Of a stretch of DNA of 52,943 nucleotides, positions 26,402 through 34,949 are shown in pieces. Below the pieces are notes generated by a model. The model was given only the letters and a program-made list of their open reading frames with translations. It had not been told where the DNA came from and did not search any database. This DNA is from Actinomycetota bacterium. Its GTDB lineage: Bacteria; Actinomycetota; Acidimicrobiia; Acidimicrobiales; Ilumatobacteraceae. Made by a program: the position numbers and the translations under genes. The stretch lies in assembly GCA_026393475.1 (NCBI GenBank), contig JAPLAA010000080.1:1-52943 (forward strand), written 5' to 3'. Numbering within the stretch: the first letter of the stretch is position 1; every line of letters begins with the position of its first letter.

Positions 26402-28594
26402 TCAGCGACGCAGTGCCCGCCGAACCCGTCGACTGCGGCTCGCCCGAGCCTCGCGGCGCCTGGTGGCACCCGAGGGCTCGACCGGCGAGCGTCGACGTCC
26501 ACGACCCGAGGCGGGCTCCGCTCGTTCCCAGTGGGCGACGAGCTGGGCGAGGTGCCGCGTCCGCACGTTCCAGCGGCGGCGGTGCAGACCGGACGTCAGC
26601 AGCCCCACCCCACTCATCGAGAGCACGATCGCGAGGGGGAACGTCCAGCCGGGCAGGGGGCCGGACAGCCGCAACTGCGAACCGTCGCCGCGCCGCACGT
26701 AGACGTGCTCGTGCATCCGCAGGTGGCGCTCCGTCTCGAGCGTCACGCGATCGCCGCTGCGGTCGAGCGAGATCTCGTAGGTGCTCACATCGCCGGCGCC
26801 GGCGGACGCAGCCTCGACTCGTCCCCGTTCGACCGACTCGTCGCGCCGTTCCATCGCAACCGCTGCGGTGATGAACGCGGCGGACAACAGCGCAGCACCC
26901 GCCACGATGAACACGCCGGCCAGCCGATCCGACACGGGTTGCCGCGGGTGGACGCCGATGCCCGTCCGGTTCGCCGCCCGAGCGGCGGACGACGATCCGA
27001 GGTACCACACCGCCACGCCGCCGACGACGAGGCCGGCGAGGATGGTGCCCGTCAGCGTGCGGACCCGATCGGTGCTGCCCTTGTCGACCGCCCACCATGC
27101 GAGCAACCCGATCGCCGCGGTGGCGAGCACCACGGCGATCGCCCGCCGCCAGGCGCCACGTCGCACATCGAGCGACGCGACCGGCGACGAGACCTGCAGC
27201 ACCGGCAAGGGCACCTCTGGCCGCTCCCCGGCGAGCAGGGCGTCGAGGATCGCTCGGTTGCGCTCGTCGCACAACTGGTCGTGCGTGCTGCGATAGGCCG
27301 CCTCGAGCGCCTCACGCCGCACGTCGTCGTCGACCGCGAAGTCGATCGTGGTCAAGCGACCGGCCGGCACGATGATCACCACCCCGTCGTCACCGAGACC
27401 CACCCAGGCCGGCACACCGGTCGGCACCGCGATCAACGACCTGATCGACGGCAAGAGCGTGTCGGCGATCAGTCGGCCGGACACGATCAGGCTCACCACG
27501 ACCGCCAGCGACGCGACCGCCGCGGTGAACGCGAGGCTGAGCAGACCCACCAGGGCGAACGGGAACACCACCGACGGCAGCCAGTTGTCGAGGTTGGCCG
27601 CCGTACGCCGGATCATGATCGAACCGTGGACGAGGCCGAGGACGATCAGCGCTGCGGTCGACGCCAACACCACGAGGCGAGCGAGGTCGTTCGAGAGCAC
27701 CGCCCCGAAGGCGTGCAGACCCGGCTGTGGCGAGGTCGACGCCGGGCCACGGTCGTACCGACTGGAGATCCGCTCACCGGCCATGGGCACCATGCCCACG
27801 ACCTCGCGGGTCTCGAGGCGGACGGGCTCTCCGATCACGAAACCGACCACCGGACGGTCGCACTCCACGTCCCACGCTCGGTCCTCGGTACCCGACCAAC
27901 GGTCACGCGCCTCGCTCGCCGCGCGCAGCCAGAGCCGGAACGAGCGGTCCTTGAACACGAAGCCGGGGTAGTTCGCCCACACACCGCCGTCGACGAGCTG
28001 GTGCACGGTCGCGCCGACCTCGGCGTCGTACCAGACACCTCGTCCGGCCGGGAACGCGCCTGGGATCGCGCACGAGGCAGCCACCGCGCCGGCCACGTCG
28101 ACACTCGGCGTGCTCCGACGGCTGAAGACGATCGGCAGGCCGTTCGCGAGGTCCATCGCCACGACGTACAGCTCGATGCCCGAATGGCGGTGCAGCTGCT
28201 CGAACGTCACCGGCCGCCCGTCGGTGACGCCGACCTGCTGCGCCAGCTTCCGTTCGAGCCAGTCGCGCATCCCCTTCGTGTCGTAGAGCGAGGTGGTGCG
28301 CCCGAGCACGGCGTTGCCGACCGCCCGGACCGTCGACGCCTGCGTCGCCCGCACCGCGGCGGGCACGTCGCGCTCCATCTCGTCGGGATCCATGCCCGCG
28401 GCGATCATCGCTGCGGTGAGCGCGCCGGCCGATGCGCCGGCGACGCTGCCGAACCAGAAGCCGCGGTCACGGAACGCCCGCAACGCGCCCGTGTACGCGA
28501 CACCTTTCGCGCCGCCGCCCTTGAACACGCCGTTGACGAGCCGCAGACCGGTGGTCCACGTGGTGGACGCCGGAGCGTCGGTGTCGTCGCTCAT
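26402..28594 (-). CDS. Patatin-like phospholipase with C-terminal membrane region
   Basis: 730 aa. The N-terminal 300 residues are a patatin lipase: oxyanion loop FKGGGAKGVAYTGAL, nucleophile motif GASAG, and catalytic Asp in VDGGVWANYP, giving the Ser-Asp dyad that frees fatty acids from membrane lipids. From about residue 310 there are two pairs of transmembrane helices (LARLVVLASTAALIVLGLV and FPFALVGLLSLAFTAAVA; later IAVVLATAAIGLLAWWAV and others), then a highly basic tail. The catalytic domain is thus tethered to the membrane. Its ATG overlaps the stop of the heme peroxidase gene as ATGA; it is the last gene of the operon. I infer it supplies free fatty acid to the two upstream dioxygenase-type genes. 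Confidence 0.87.
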   Translation of the reverse strand: MSDDTDAPASTTWTTGLRLVNGVFKGGGAKGVAYTGALRAFRDRGFWFGSVAGASAGALTAAMIAAGMDPDEMERDVPAAVRATQASTVRAVGNAVLGRTTSLYDTKGMRDWLERKLAQQVGVTDGRPVTFEQLHRHSGIELYVVAMDLANGLPIVFSRRSTPSVDVAGAVAASCAIPGAFPAGRGVWYDAEVGATVHQLVDGGVWANYPGFVFKDRSFRLWLRAASEARDRWSGTEDRAWDVECDRPVVGFVIGEPVRLETREVVGMVPMAGERISSRYDRGPASTSPQPGLHAFGAVLSNDLARLVVLASTAALIVLGLVHGSIMIRRTAANLDNWLPSVVFPFALVGLLSLAFTAAVASLAVVVSLIVSGRLIADTLLPSIRSLIAVPTGVPAWVGLGDDGVVIIVPAGRLTTIDFAVDDDVRREALEAAYRSTHDQLCDERNRAILDALLAGERPEVPLPVLQVSSPVASLDVRRGAWRRAIAVVLATAAIGLLAWWAVDKGSTDRVRTLTGTILAGLVVGGVAVWYLGSSSAARAANRTGIGVHPRQPVSDRLAGVFIVAGAALLSAAFITAAVAMERRDESVERGRVEAASAGAGDVSTYEISLDRSGDRVTLETERHLRMHEHVYVRRGDGSQLRLSGPLPGWTFPLAIVLSMSGVGLLTSGLHRRRWNVRTRHLAQLVAHWERAEPASGRGRRRSPVEPSGATRRREARASRSRRVRRALRR

Positions 28595-30912
28595 CGGTGC
28601 GCGTCACCGGTCCAGGGGTCGCCGCGGAGCTCCGGGAGGCAGGCCCGCAGCGGATGCCGCACCGGGTCGAGCTGCGCGTCGGTGTCCCACGGCTCGAACC
28701 CGTTCATGACGTTGCCGAGACCGGTGCGCTCGAGCTCGGGCAGGTGCCGCAGGATCACCCGCTTCAAGGTCGCGTCATCGACCCACTGCATGCCCTCGGG
28801 CGTGTACACCTCCGGGCGGTAGTCGTCGGTGTAGAAGCGGTCGGCCTGGAGACGACGGCTCGCGTTGATGATGAAGATCTGGAACATCGTCTCGCCGAAA
28901 CCGAAACCGCTGGGCCGGTGACCTTCCGCCAGCGTGCCGACCATCAGGTCGAGGCTCTCCACGTTGTCGCCGTAGACCTCGCGGATCGCCCGCACCACCG
29001 CGGGGTCGGGGTTGAGATCCTCGAAACGCCGGATCGGCTTCAGCCCGAGCTGGCGGCGGAACTCGTTGTAGCGCGGCACCCCGCGTTCGCGGGCCCGCAG
29101 GATGTCGACCGCCCCCATGTCGAACACGGGGTGGTCGGGGATGCTCAGTTGCTGCATGAAGTGCGGGTAGTTGTGCAGCACGAGCGCGCCGGGGTGCTGG
29201 GTGCCGAACGAGAAGAACAGATCGGCGAGCGACACGCGCCCCGTGACCCGCGGCGATCCCGCCTGTCGCGTCGCCGGCATCGGCAGGTCCTCGATCGACG
29301 AACCATCGACGTGACGCCGGAGGTGCAGCCGCTCCGGCAGCAGCGAGTGGAGGCGGTAGACCTCGACGAACTCCTCGGCCAGCCCGTATGCGTGGCCGTG
29401 TCGTTCGATGTGGTTGCCGACGAGACCGCCGAGCTCGGGGCTCGCCACGTTGAACCGCGCGACGGTGCGGCGCTTGCCGGGGCGACGGAACTTGTAGGTG
29501 AGCATGCCGTACCAGTTGGCGTTCAGACCCAGGTTCAGCGAGGGGTTCGGCAGGATGGCCGGGGTCCACTCGATGCTGTGGATCTTCGCCATCACGGCGG
29601 CGTTGACGAGTCGAGCGGTCTGGAAGAGTCGTTCGTCGTCCCACTCCGGGTACCGGCCGGCGAGCATCGTGCAGATCGAGTTGTGCTCGCGGGCGAACAG
29701 GGTGTGCCACATCGAGAGGCCGACCCACCAGTTGCGGACGAAGCCGGTGTCCTCCACCCCGTCATCGGCGACGGGGAGCCTGCCGTCCGGCTCGAGCCGC
29801 AGCCTGCCGCCGACGCCGCTGCGGAGCCGTCGCTGCGTCTCGAGATCGCTGCCGTAGAGCTGCGACCCGTCCCACCAGTGGGTCACCTCGTTCACGAACG
29901 TGACCGGCGTCGTCTCGCCACCGTCGGGGCCGGGGTGCGTCGGGTCGGCCTGGGTGCGCGGCACGACGAGCGCCTCCTGGCCGGTGAGTTCGCGAACCGG
30001 ATCGTCGGCGTCGAGCGGGATCAGCAGCGGGTCGTCGTGCGCGAGCAGGTTCTCGCCGTGGGTGACCCAGTCGTGGTTCTGGAACTGGATCCACGAGGCC
30101 GCGAGCAGGTTGAGGAACGGCACCTCCTGCACGACCGGACCGTCGGCGTCGAGTCGTCGGGTGAGCAGCTTGCGGCTGATGGTCCGAGGGTTCGGGGTCA
30201 GCAGCGCCGGGTCGTCGTGACCGGCCGGTCGGATCGATGCGTTGGCGACGTTGCGCAGGAAGCGCGTGCCCGCCGCGCCCTCCTTCGGATCGTCGAGGCG
30301 GTTCCACGAACCGTCCGCCGTGCGGAAGTGGGTGACCCCGGGCGGCGGGGTGAGCCCGTCGGGGACGAAGCCGACCTTGGCACCGGGCGGGTAGGTGGTG
30401 TGCAGGTTGTGCGCCATGAGCTCCTCGCGCATGTGCGCCAGCACCATCGTTCCCGCGGTGAGACCCTTGCGGTCCCAGGCCGTCCACACCGGCCCGGACG
30501 CTCGCCGCGCGAGCACGGCGCTGCCGAACCGGAAGACCTTGCCGAACACGTCGCCGACGGCCTTGCCGGCGGGCTGGACCAGCGAGTCCCACCACGGCCG
30601 CAGGTCTCTCGGGGGCGGGGGATCGGGGAGCTGCGGATCAGGGGGCGGCGCCAGCAGCCGGGTGCGATCGAAGAACGTGCGGGCCGGGACCACCCGGTGG
30701 GCCTCGGCGATGACGTTCGCCGCGGCTCGGTCGGCCAGCTCCTGCCACCTCCGCCGATCGTCGTCGTCGACGGCGTGCGCTGCGGCGTGGGCCCACCGTC
30801 GTGCCGCCTCGTCGTAACGCTCCGAGCGGAATGCCTCGAGAGCCGCGCCCGCGGTCGCGGCGGGGTCGGCCCCGGGTGTTGCCGGATGCCCGGTGTCTGC
30901 GAGGTCAGGCAT
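28591..30912 (-). CDS. Animal-heme-peroxidase family, alpha-dioxygenase (PIOX/COX-like) type
   Basis: 773 aa. The N-terminal ~80 residues look like a helical repeat region (LEAFRSERYDEAARRW). The rest matches plant fatty-acid alpha-dioxygenases: SWIQFQNHDWVTHG with distal heme His280; FVNEVTHWWDGSQLYGS; VGLSMWHTLFAREHN; KIHSIEWTPAIL; and EFVEVYRLHSLLPERL, holding the catalytic Tyr519 and proximal His522. Such enzymes add O2 to fatty acids through a tyrosyl radical. Its ATG lies within the end of the preceding DyP/lipoxygenase-like gene (8-nt overlap), and its stop overlaps the patatin start. Together these suggest that lipid release and oxygenation are produced as one unit. The exact substrate and position of oxygenation cannot be read from sequence. 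Confidence 0.87.
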   Translation of the reverse strand: MPDLADTGHPATPGADPAATAGAALEAFRSERYDEAARRWAHAAAHAVDDDDRRRWQELADRAAANVIAEAHRVVPARTFFDRTRLLAPPPDPQLPDPPPPRDLRPWWDSLVQPAGKAVGDVFGKVFRFGSAVLARRASGPVWTAWDRKGLTAGTMVLAHMREELMAHNLHTTYPPGAKVGFVPDGLTPPPGVTHFRTADGSWNRLDDPKEGAAGTRFLRNVANASIRPAGHDDPALLTPNPRTISRKLLTRRLDADGPVVQEVPFLNLLAASWIQFQNHDWVTHGENLLAHDDPLLIPLDADDPVRELTGQEALVVPRTQADPTHPGPDGGETTPVTFVNEVTHWWDGSQLYGSDLETQRRLRSGVGGRLRLEPDGRLPVADDGVEDTGFVRNWWVGLSMWHTLFAREHNSICTMLAGRYPEWDDERLFQTARLVNAAVMAKIHSIEWTPAILPNPSLNLGLNANWYGMLTYKFRRPGKRRTVARFNVASPELGGLVGNHIERHGHAYGLAEEFVEVYRLHSLLPERLHLRRHVDGSSIEDLPMPATRQAGSPRVTGRVSLADLFFSFGTQHPGALVLHNYPHFMQQLSIPDHPVFDMGAVDILRARERGVPRYNEFRRQLGLKPIRRFEDLNPDPAVVRAIREVYGDNVESLDLMVGTLAEGHRPSGFGFGETMFQIFIINASRRLQADRFYTDDYRPEVYTPEGMQWVDDATLKRVILRHLPELERTGLGNVMNGFEPWDTDAQLDPVRHPLRACLPELRGDPWTGDAHR

Positions 30913-33900
30913 TGATGTTCGCCTTCAGTCGACGTGGCTCCATGCGCCACGGTGTGGGTGGGAGCAGGTCGAGCGTCGCCTGGACCGCCAGCAGGTCCTG
31001 CTGGAAGGCGACGAAGGCCTCCACCATCGGTGCGTCGAGCGCCACGCCGGGCAGGGCGTCGTCGAGCAGCATCGTTCGGTGGACGTTGAGGTTGAAGTTG
31101 GCGTTCACCAGGCGCTGGTACACGTCGAGCGGCACCTCGCTGCCGTCGCGGTGGACCCGTACCGGCGAGACGTCGTTCCACAGTTGGTAGTCCCAGAGCC
31201 CGCTGCCGGTGATCTCGTGCTCGACCGTCGCGAGGTGCACGATGGTGGCGAGCACGGTGGTGATCGACGCGAGGTCGCGATGTCCGCCCGTGAGTGCGGT
31301 GAGTCCATGGGGGAGGAGTTCGTCGAGATCGTCGAGGAAGGTGCCGAGCTCGTGGTCGCCGACGATCGCGTCCGCGTGCGGATAGGCCCGCTCGAGCACC
31401 CGGGCGACGTGCCGATGGACGACGTCGTACAGCTCGGTCCACTGCCCGTGGGCGGGCATCGCCAGGCCGGCGGCGTCGACCCGTCGCACGGCGGCGTCGA
31501 CCCGCGGGTTCGCGAACGACAGGTCGAGGTCGTGGCGGGTCGCCTCGAAGAGCTCGCACTTCGCCCGATGGGTGAGGCTGAAGATCGCGTCGAACTCGCC
31601 GCCGGGCGACATGAGCACCTCGGTCACCAGCTCGTTGCCGGCGTGCGTGCCGTACACGTGCCACCACAGCAGGCGACGCACGGGGTGGTGGACGGGGAGG
31701 CGGTTGCGGGTCGTGGCCTCGAGCACCGGGCCGGCCGTGAGATGTAGCCAGTTGAAGTGCCGGATCATGGCCGTGTGCGTGGTGACGGTGCACATCGCCA
31801 AGCGCTCGGCGCGGCGCCATGCGACGGTGCCCGGCGTGGCCGTGCCGAGCGCCGTGTCGATGCGCGTCGCGTCGAGCCGTGCCGTACCCGGCACACGACG
31901 GAACTCGACCACCGCGCCCAACTCGACCAGCCCGGGATGCACCGGGCGCCCCCGGTACGCCGACAGGTCCCAGACTAAACGATCGTCGTCCACCCGTTCG
32001 AGCAGTCCTGCGTAGGGGCTGGCGACCGCCAACTCGCCCAGGGTTCGCTCCACGGGCCGGACGGGCGCGGGGAAGCAGTCGCGATGGCGGGCCGTGTAGG
32101 CGGACGAGAGGGCGCGCTCGGCGTCGTCGTCGATCGACGGCAGCCCTGCGACGGCCGGGGCGTACGACCGGAGCAGTCGATGCTGCACGCGTGTGAACAC
32201 GACCTTCTTCCGATCGACCTCGTCGGCAGGCGGCGTCTCCGCGATCAGCGGCCCGACGATCGGGATCTCCGGGTGACCCGTCGAGAACGGCACGAGCCGG
32301 ACGGGCGGAGCCGCGGTCGGCACGGGGATCACCGCAGCCTTCTGGCCGCGGAACTTGAGCACGGCGAGGCGGTCCCAGAAGCCACGTCGGAGCCGCCAAC
32401 GCAGCGAGATGAGCCATGCAGGGCGTCGTCGGCCACCGGTGGACCGTCCGCTCGCCGCGCCGCCGGGAGCGGCGGACTCGAGCGGCGACACAGGACCGGC
32501 GAGCCGGCGCCGCCTGGGTGGCACCAGCGTCGCCGGCAGCGTGCCGTCGGCGAGGTACCGGATCGCCGAGATCGACGGCACGAACAGGTAGGCGCTCGCC
32601 CGCGTGGTCGTCAGCTTCGGCACGTGCCGGAGCACGATCGGGTCCTGACCCGGGATCGGGATGGAGAAGGTGCCGTCGGTGCTCGCACCGATGATCGGGT
32701 CGTCCGTGCCGGTGATGCGCGGGTCCTGCAGCCCGATGTTGATCCAGTCGTACATGATCGCCTCGAACTGGGCGCCGATGCTCGAGCAGAGGAAGTTGCC
32801 GATCAGGCCTCGTTCCGGTGACGGCGGTTCGTCGGGGCCCGGGAAGCCTGCGGTCCAGCGGTCGCGTGGCGGCTCGACCGTCGGGTCGTACGGCGGCCCG
32901 TAGGGCACGCCACGGCGCACCAGCAGCCGCGTGGCGTTGGCGCTGCGCTGCACCATGCGGCTGCCGCGCGGGTTGCCCCGCCGGATGTGTGCGCCGGCCG
33001 GGCACATCATGCCGTCCTCGTCGTCGAAGCGATGGTCGGCATCGGGGTAGTCGAAGTCGTTCAACCGCCAGGTCGCCATGTGTTCCGGCTGGCCGGGACC
33101 GAGGTGGATCGCCGCACGGCGACCCGAGGTCCCCGAGCTCAACGACAGCGGCACACCGTTGCGCCACCGACCCATCAGCTTCGCGGCGACTCGTTCGGCA
33201 TCCCAGACGATGTGGCCCTCGTGCTGGGGATGTGCCGGCGGCGGCTGGTGCCGCCAGCGCTCGCTCAGCTGTGCGTTGACGTCGTCGGCCGCTCGATGCA
33301 GGAAGCCCTCGAAGCCGACCACGTCCTGCTCGAGCACGCGGAAGGCGTTGAAGCAACCGTTGCGACCGATCTCGTAGACGCCGCCGTCGACCGCGACGGT
33401 CGGCTGCTGCCAGTCGACGTCCTCGAACGAGGTCGGCCGGTCGGAGCCGAGCAGGACAGCGCCGATCGGCGCGAGCGGCTGATCGTCGGCCGCGCCGACG
33501 AGCTCGACCGGACCGGTGCCGTCGAGGTCCACCGCGAATCGGGGCTGCGAGATGGAGTCGCGGTAGCCGAAGTGCACCGTGTCGGAGCGGTGCTCGCGGT
33601 CGGTGGCACGCGGGTCGGCCGGCTCGTAGGCGGGGTCGTAGGTGTCGAACCCCCGGCCGTCGATGCGCGACACGATCTCGAACGCACGCGTGGCCCGCCA
33701 ACGCTCCTCGAGGGCCGCCACGTCGGCGGCGAGGGCGGCAGGGTCGGCGGTCGCGTGGACGGTCCACAGGAGGTGGACGCGGTCGGGGTCACCGAGTCCG
33801 TCACGCCAGTGTTCCGGTGCGCTCGTACCGATGTCACCGATCTTGCGCGAGCGGGCCGCGACGCCGACGACGAACTCTTCGGGGAACGTGGCGAGGTCGC

Positions 33901-34228
33901 GCTCGCCGACGCCGAGGGCGCGCAGACCCGTGGCGGTGATGCCGACGTTCAGCATCGTGGCCGGCTTCCGCTCCCAACGGCTCGCCAGGGTGAGCTGCGG
34001 GACGCCCGGAACCCCGGTCACGACCTCACCGAGCGATCGGCGGGCCGCCGCCGGGTCGAGCACCCGGACGGCGAGGTGTGCGACGAAGCGCGCCGCATAC
34101 CCCTGCAGGATGTTGCCCTGGATGTCGTCGAGCTCGCGGACGTCGGTGATCGCCATGCCATCGAGCGCTGCGTCGGCACGCGTGACCGACCCGACACCGG
34201 CACCGTCATGGTCTCCCACGGTCACCAC
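30905..34228 (-). CDS. Fusion of DyP-type peroxidase and lipoxygenase-like domain
   Basis: 1107 aa. Residues ~30-570 form a DyP peroxidase: DIQGNILQGY at the start, HFGYRDSISQP with catalytic Asp224 (the usual Gly after it is Ser), CPAGAHIRRGNPR with proximal heme His414, RLLVRRGVPYGPP and NFLCSSIGAQFEAI. After an Arg/Ala-rich linker (570-620), residues ~680-1107 resemble a lipoxygenase. RHFNWLHL gives His824-x4-His829, then EATTRNRLPVHHPVRRLL mirrors the 'A..R.LS..HP...LL' block; a third His candidate is His998 (IVHLATVEHE). The C-terminal Ile that ligates iron in lipoxygenases is Ala here. Start is GTG at 34228, or GTG 34225 overlapping the upstream stop. DyP assignment is firm; lipoxygenase assignment is by motif spacing only. 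Confidence 0.82.
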   Translation of the reverse strand: MVTVGDHDGAGVGSVTRADAALDGMAITDVRELDDIQGNILQGYAARFVAHLAVRVLDPAAARRSLGEVVTGVPGVPQLTLASRWERKPATMLNVGITATGLRALGVGERDLATFPEEFVVGVAARSRKIGDIGTSAPEHWRDGLGDPDRVHLLWTVHATADPAALAADVAALEERWRATRAFEIVSRIDGRGFDTYDPAYEPADPRATDREHRSDTVHFGYRDSISQPRFAVDLDGTGPVELVGAADDQPLAPIGAVLLGSDRPTSFEDVDWQQPTVAVDGGVYEIGRNGCFNAFRVLEQDVVGFEGFLHRAADDVNAQLSERWRHQPPPAHPQHEGHIVWDAERVAAKLMGRWRNGVPLSLSSGTSGRRAAIHLGPGQPEHMATWRLNDFDYPDADHRFDDEDGMMCPAGAHIRRGNPRGSRMVQRSANATRLLVRRGVPYGPPYDPTVEPPRDRWTAGFPGPDEPPSPERGLIGNFLCSSIGAQFEAIMYDWINIGLQDPRITGTDDPIIGASTDGTFSIPIPGQDPIVLRHVPKLTTTRASAYLFVPSISAIRYLADGTLPATLVPPRRRRLAGPVSPLESAAPGGAASGRSTGGRRRPAWLISLRWRLRRGFWDRLAVLKFRGQKAAVIPVPTAAPPVRLVPFSTGHPEIPIVGPLIAETPPADEVDRKKVVFTRVQHRLLRSYAPAVAGLPSIDDDAERALSSAYTARHRDCFPAPVRPVERTLGELAVASPYAGLLERVDDDRLVWDLSAYRGRPVHPGLVELGAVVEFRRVPGTARLDATRIDTALGTATPGTVAWRRAERLAMCTVTTHTAMIRHFNWLHLTAGPVLEATTRNRLPVHHPVRRLLWWHVYGTHAGNELVTEVLMSPGGEFDAIFSLTHRAKCELFEATRHDLDLSFANPRVDAAVRRVDAAGLAMPAHGQWTELYDVVHRHVARVLERAYPHADAIVGDHELGTFLDDLDELLPHGLTALTGGHRDLASITTVLATIVHLATVEHEITGSGLWDYQLWNDVSPVRVHRDGSEVPLDVYQRLVNANFNLNVHRTMLLDDALPGVALDAPMVEAFVAFQQDLLAVQATLDLLPPTPWRMEPRRLKANINA

Positions 34229-34854
34229 CCCATCCCGAGTGCTTCGCGGATCTTCGCTGCCGACACGCCCGGATACGCGAGGTAGGAGAACAGCTGCGCG
34301 TTGGGGTCGCGGTCGAGACCGAGGACCAGCCGGCGGGGGAGCTTGGCGAGATCACGGTCGTCCGGCGGGTTGAGCGAGGCGATGTCCCAGTAGGCCAGCT
34401 GTGGCGCGTCGTGGACCCGGACCCATTCGATGAACTCGTCCGGGTGCTCCTCGACCGGGAGCGGCGGTGGGTCCGACACGAACGACAGGATCACGTCGAA
34501 CGCCTCGCCGATGTTCAGGATGAAGTCGCGGATGTAGTTGCCGAAGTCCCCGTCGTAGACGCTGAACATCAACAGGTTGTCGTCGACGAGCACGAACCGC
34601 CCGTTGTGCACGATCTGGGTGTTGTTCAGCCCGGCGATCACCTCGGGCACGGCCCCGGCGAGCGCCTGCACCAATCGCGCCTTGCCCAGCGCCGACGAAT
34701 CGGCGAGCGGCATGATGAGGTTCATCGTCATCTGCACGTTGTCCGACGGGTTCGGCGAGAACGTGAGCTCCCGTGGCGGCAACGGGTCGCGCCGCCGCCA
34801 GTAGCGGATCAGTACTCGGACGAGCATGCGCTCGACCACCCCCGTCCTCGGCAT
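34222..34854 (-). CDS. Conserved small protein of the peroxidase/oxylipin operon, function unknown
   Basis: 210 aa, first gene of the four-gene minus-strand operon. The ATG at 34854 is fixed by a strong GGGGAGG box 5 nt upstream. Two stretches look like a ferredoxin-like alpha/beta fold: MTMNLIMPLADSSALGKAR and HNGRFVLVDDNLLMFSVYDG-DFGNYIRDF. The 'RF-hydrophobic-DD ... YDGD...YI.DF' pattern is one I associate with proteins found beside DyP and catalase-type genes; that is memory, not a search. No signal peptide, transmembrane helix or catalytic motif is seen. Its stop overlaps the start of the DyP/lipoxygenase fusion by 4 nt, implying a stoichiometric partner or accessory role. Confidence 0.7.
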   Translation of the reverse strand: MPRTGVVERMLVRVLIRYWRRRDPLPPRELTFSPNPSDNVQMTMNLIMPLADSSALGKARLVQALAGAVPEVIAGLNNTQIVHNGRFVLVDDNLLMFSVYDGDFGNYIRDFILNIGEAFDVILSFVSDPPPLPVEEHPDEFIEWVRVHDAPQLAYWDIASLNPPDDRDLAKLPRRLVLGLDRDPNAQLFSYLAYPGVSAAKIREALGMGW

Positions 34855-34935
34855 CGTGCCTCCCCGTCCGCGGTGCTCCGCACCGGCTCTCCCGGCGCGG
34901 GACTGTAGCTCGCCGGCACCCCCTCTGGACTGGGG

Positions 34936-34941
34936 TACCTT
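34936..34941 (+). promoter_or_regulatory. -10 box TACCTT for the catalase-fold gene
   Basis: TANNNT hexamer 8 nt before the ATG at 34950. It lies in the 95-nt gap between divergent starts; on the other strand TACAGT (34907-34902) is a possible -10 for the operon starting at 34854. Confidence 0.4.
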
Positions 34942-34949
34942 GCATCTCC

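Noticed and set aside
30198..33767. Large minus-strand frame of ~1190 codons in another frame of the DyP/lipoxygenase region
   Set aside because: Arg/Pro/Ala-rich without motifs; the overlapping frame encodes clear DyP and heme-peroxidase motifs.
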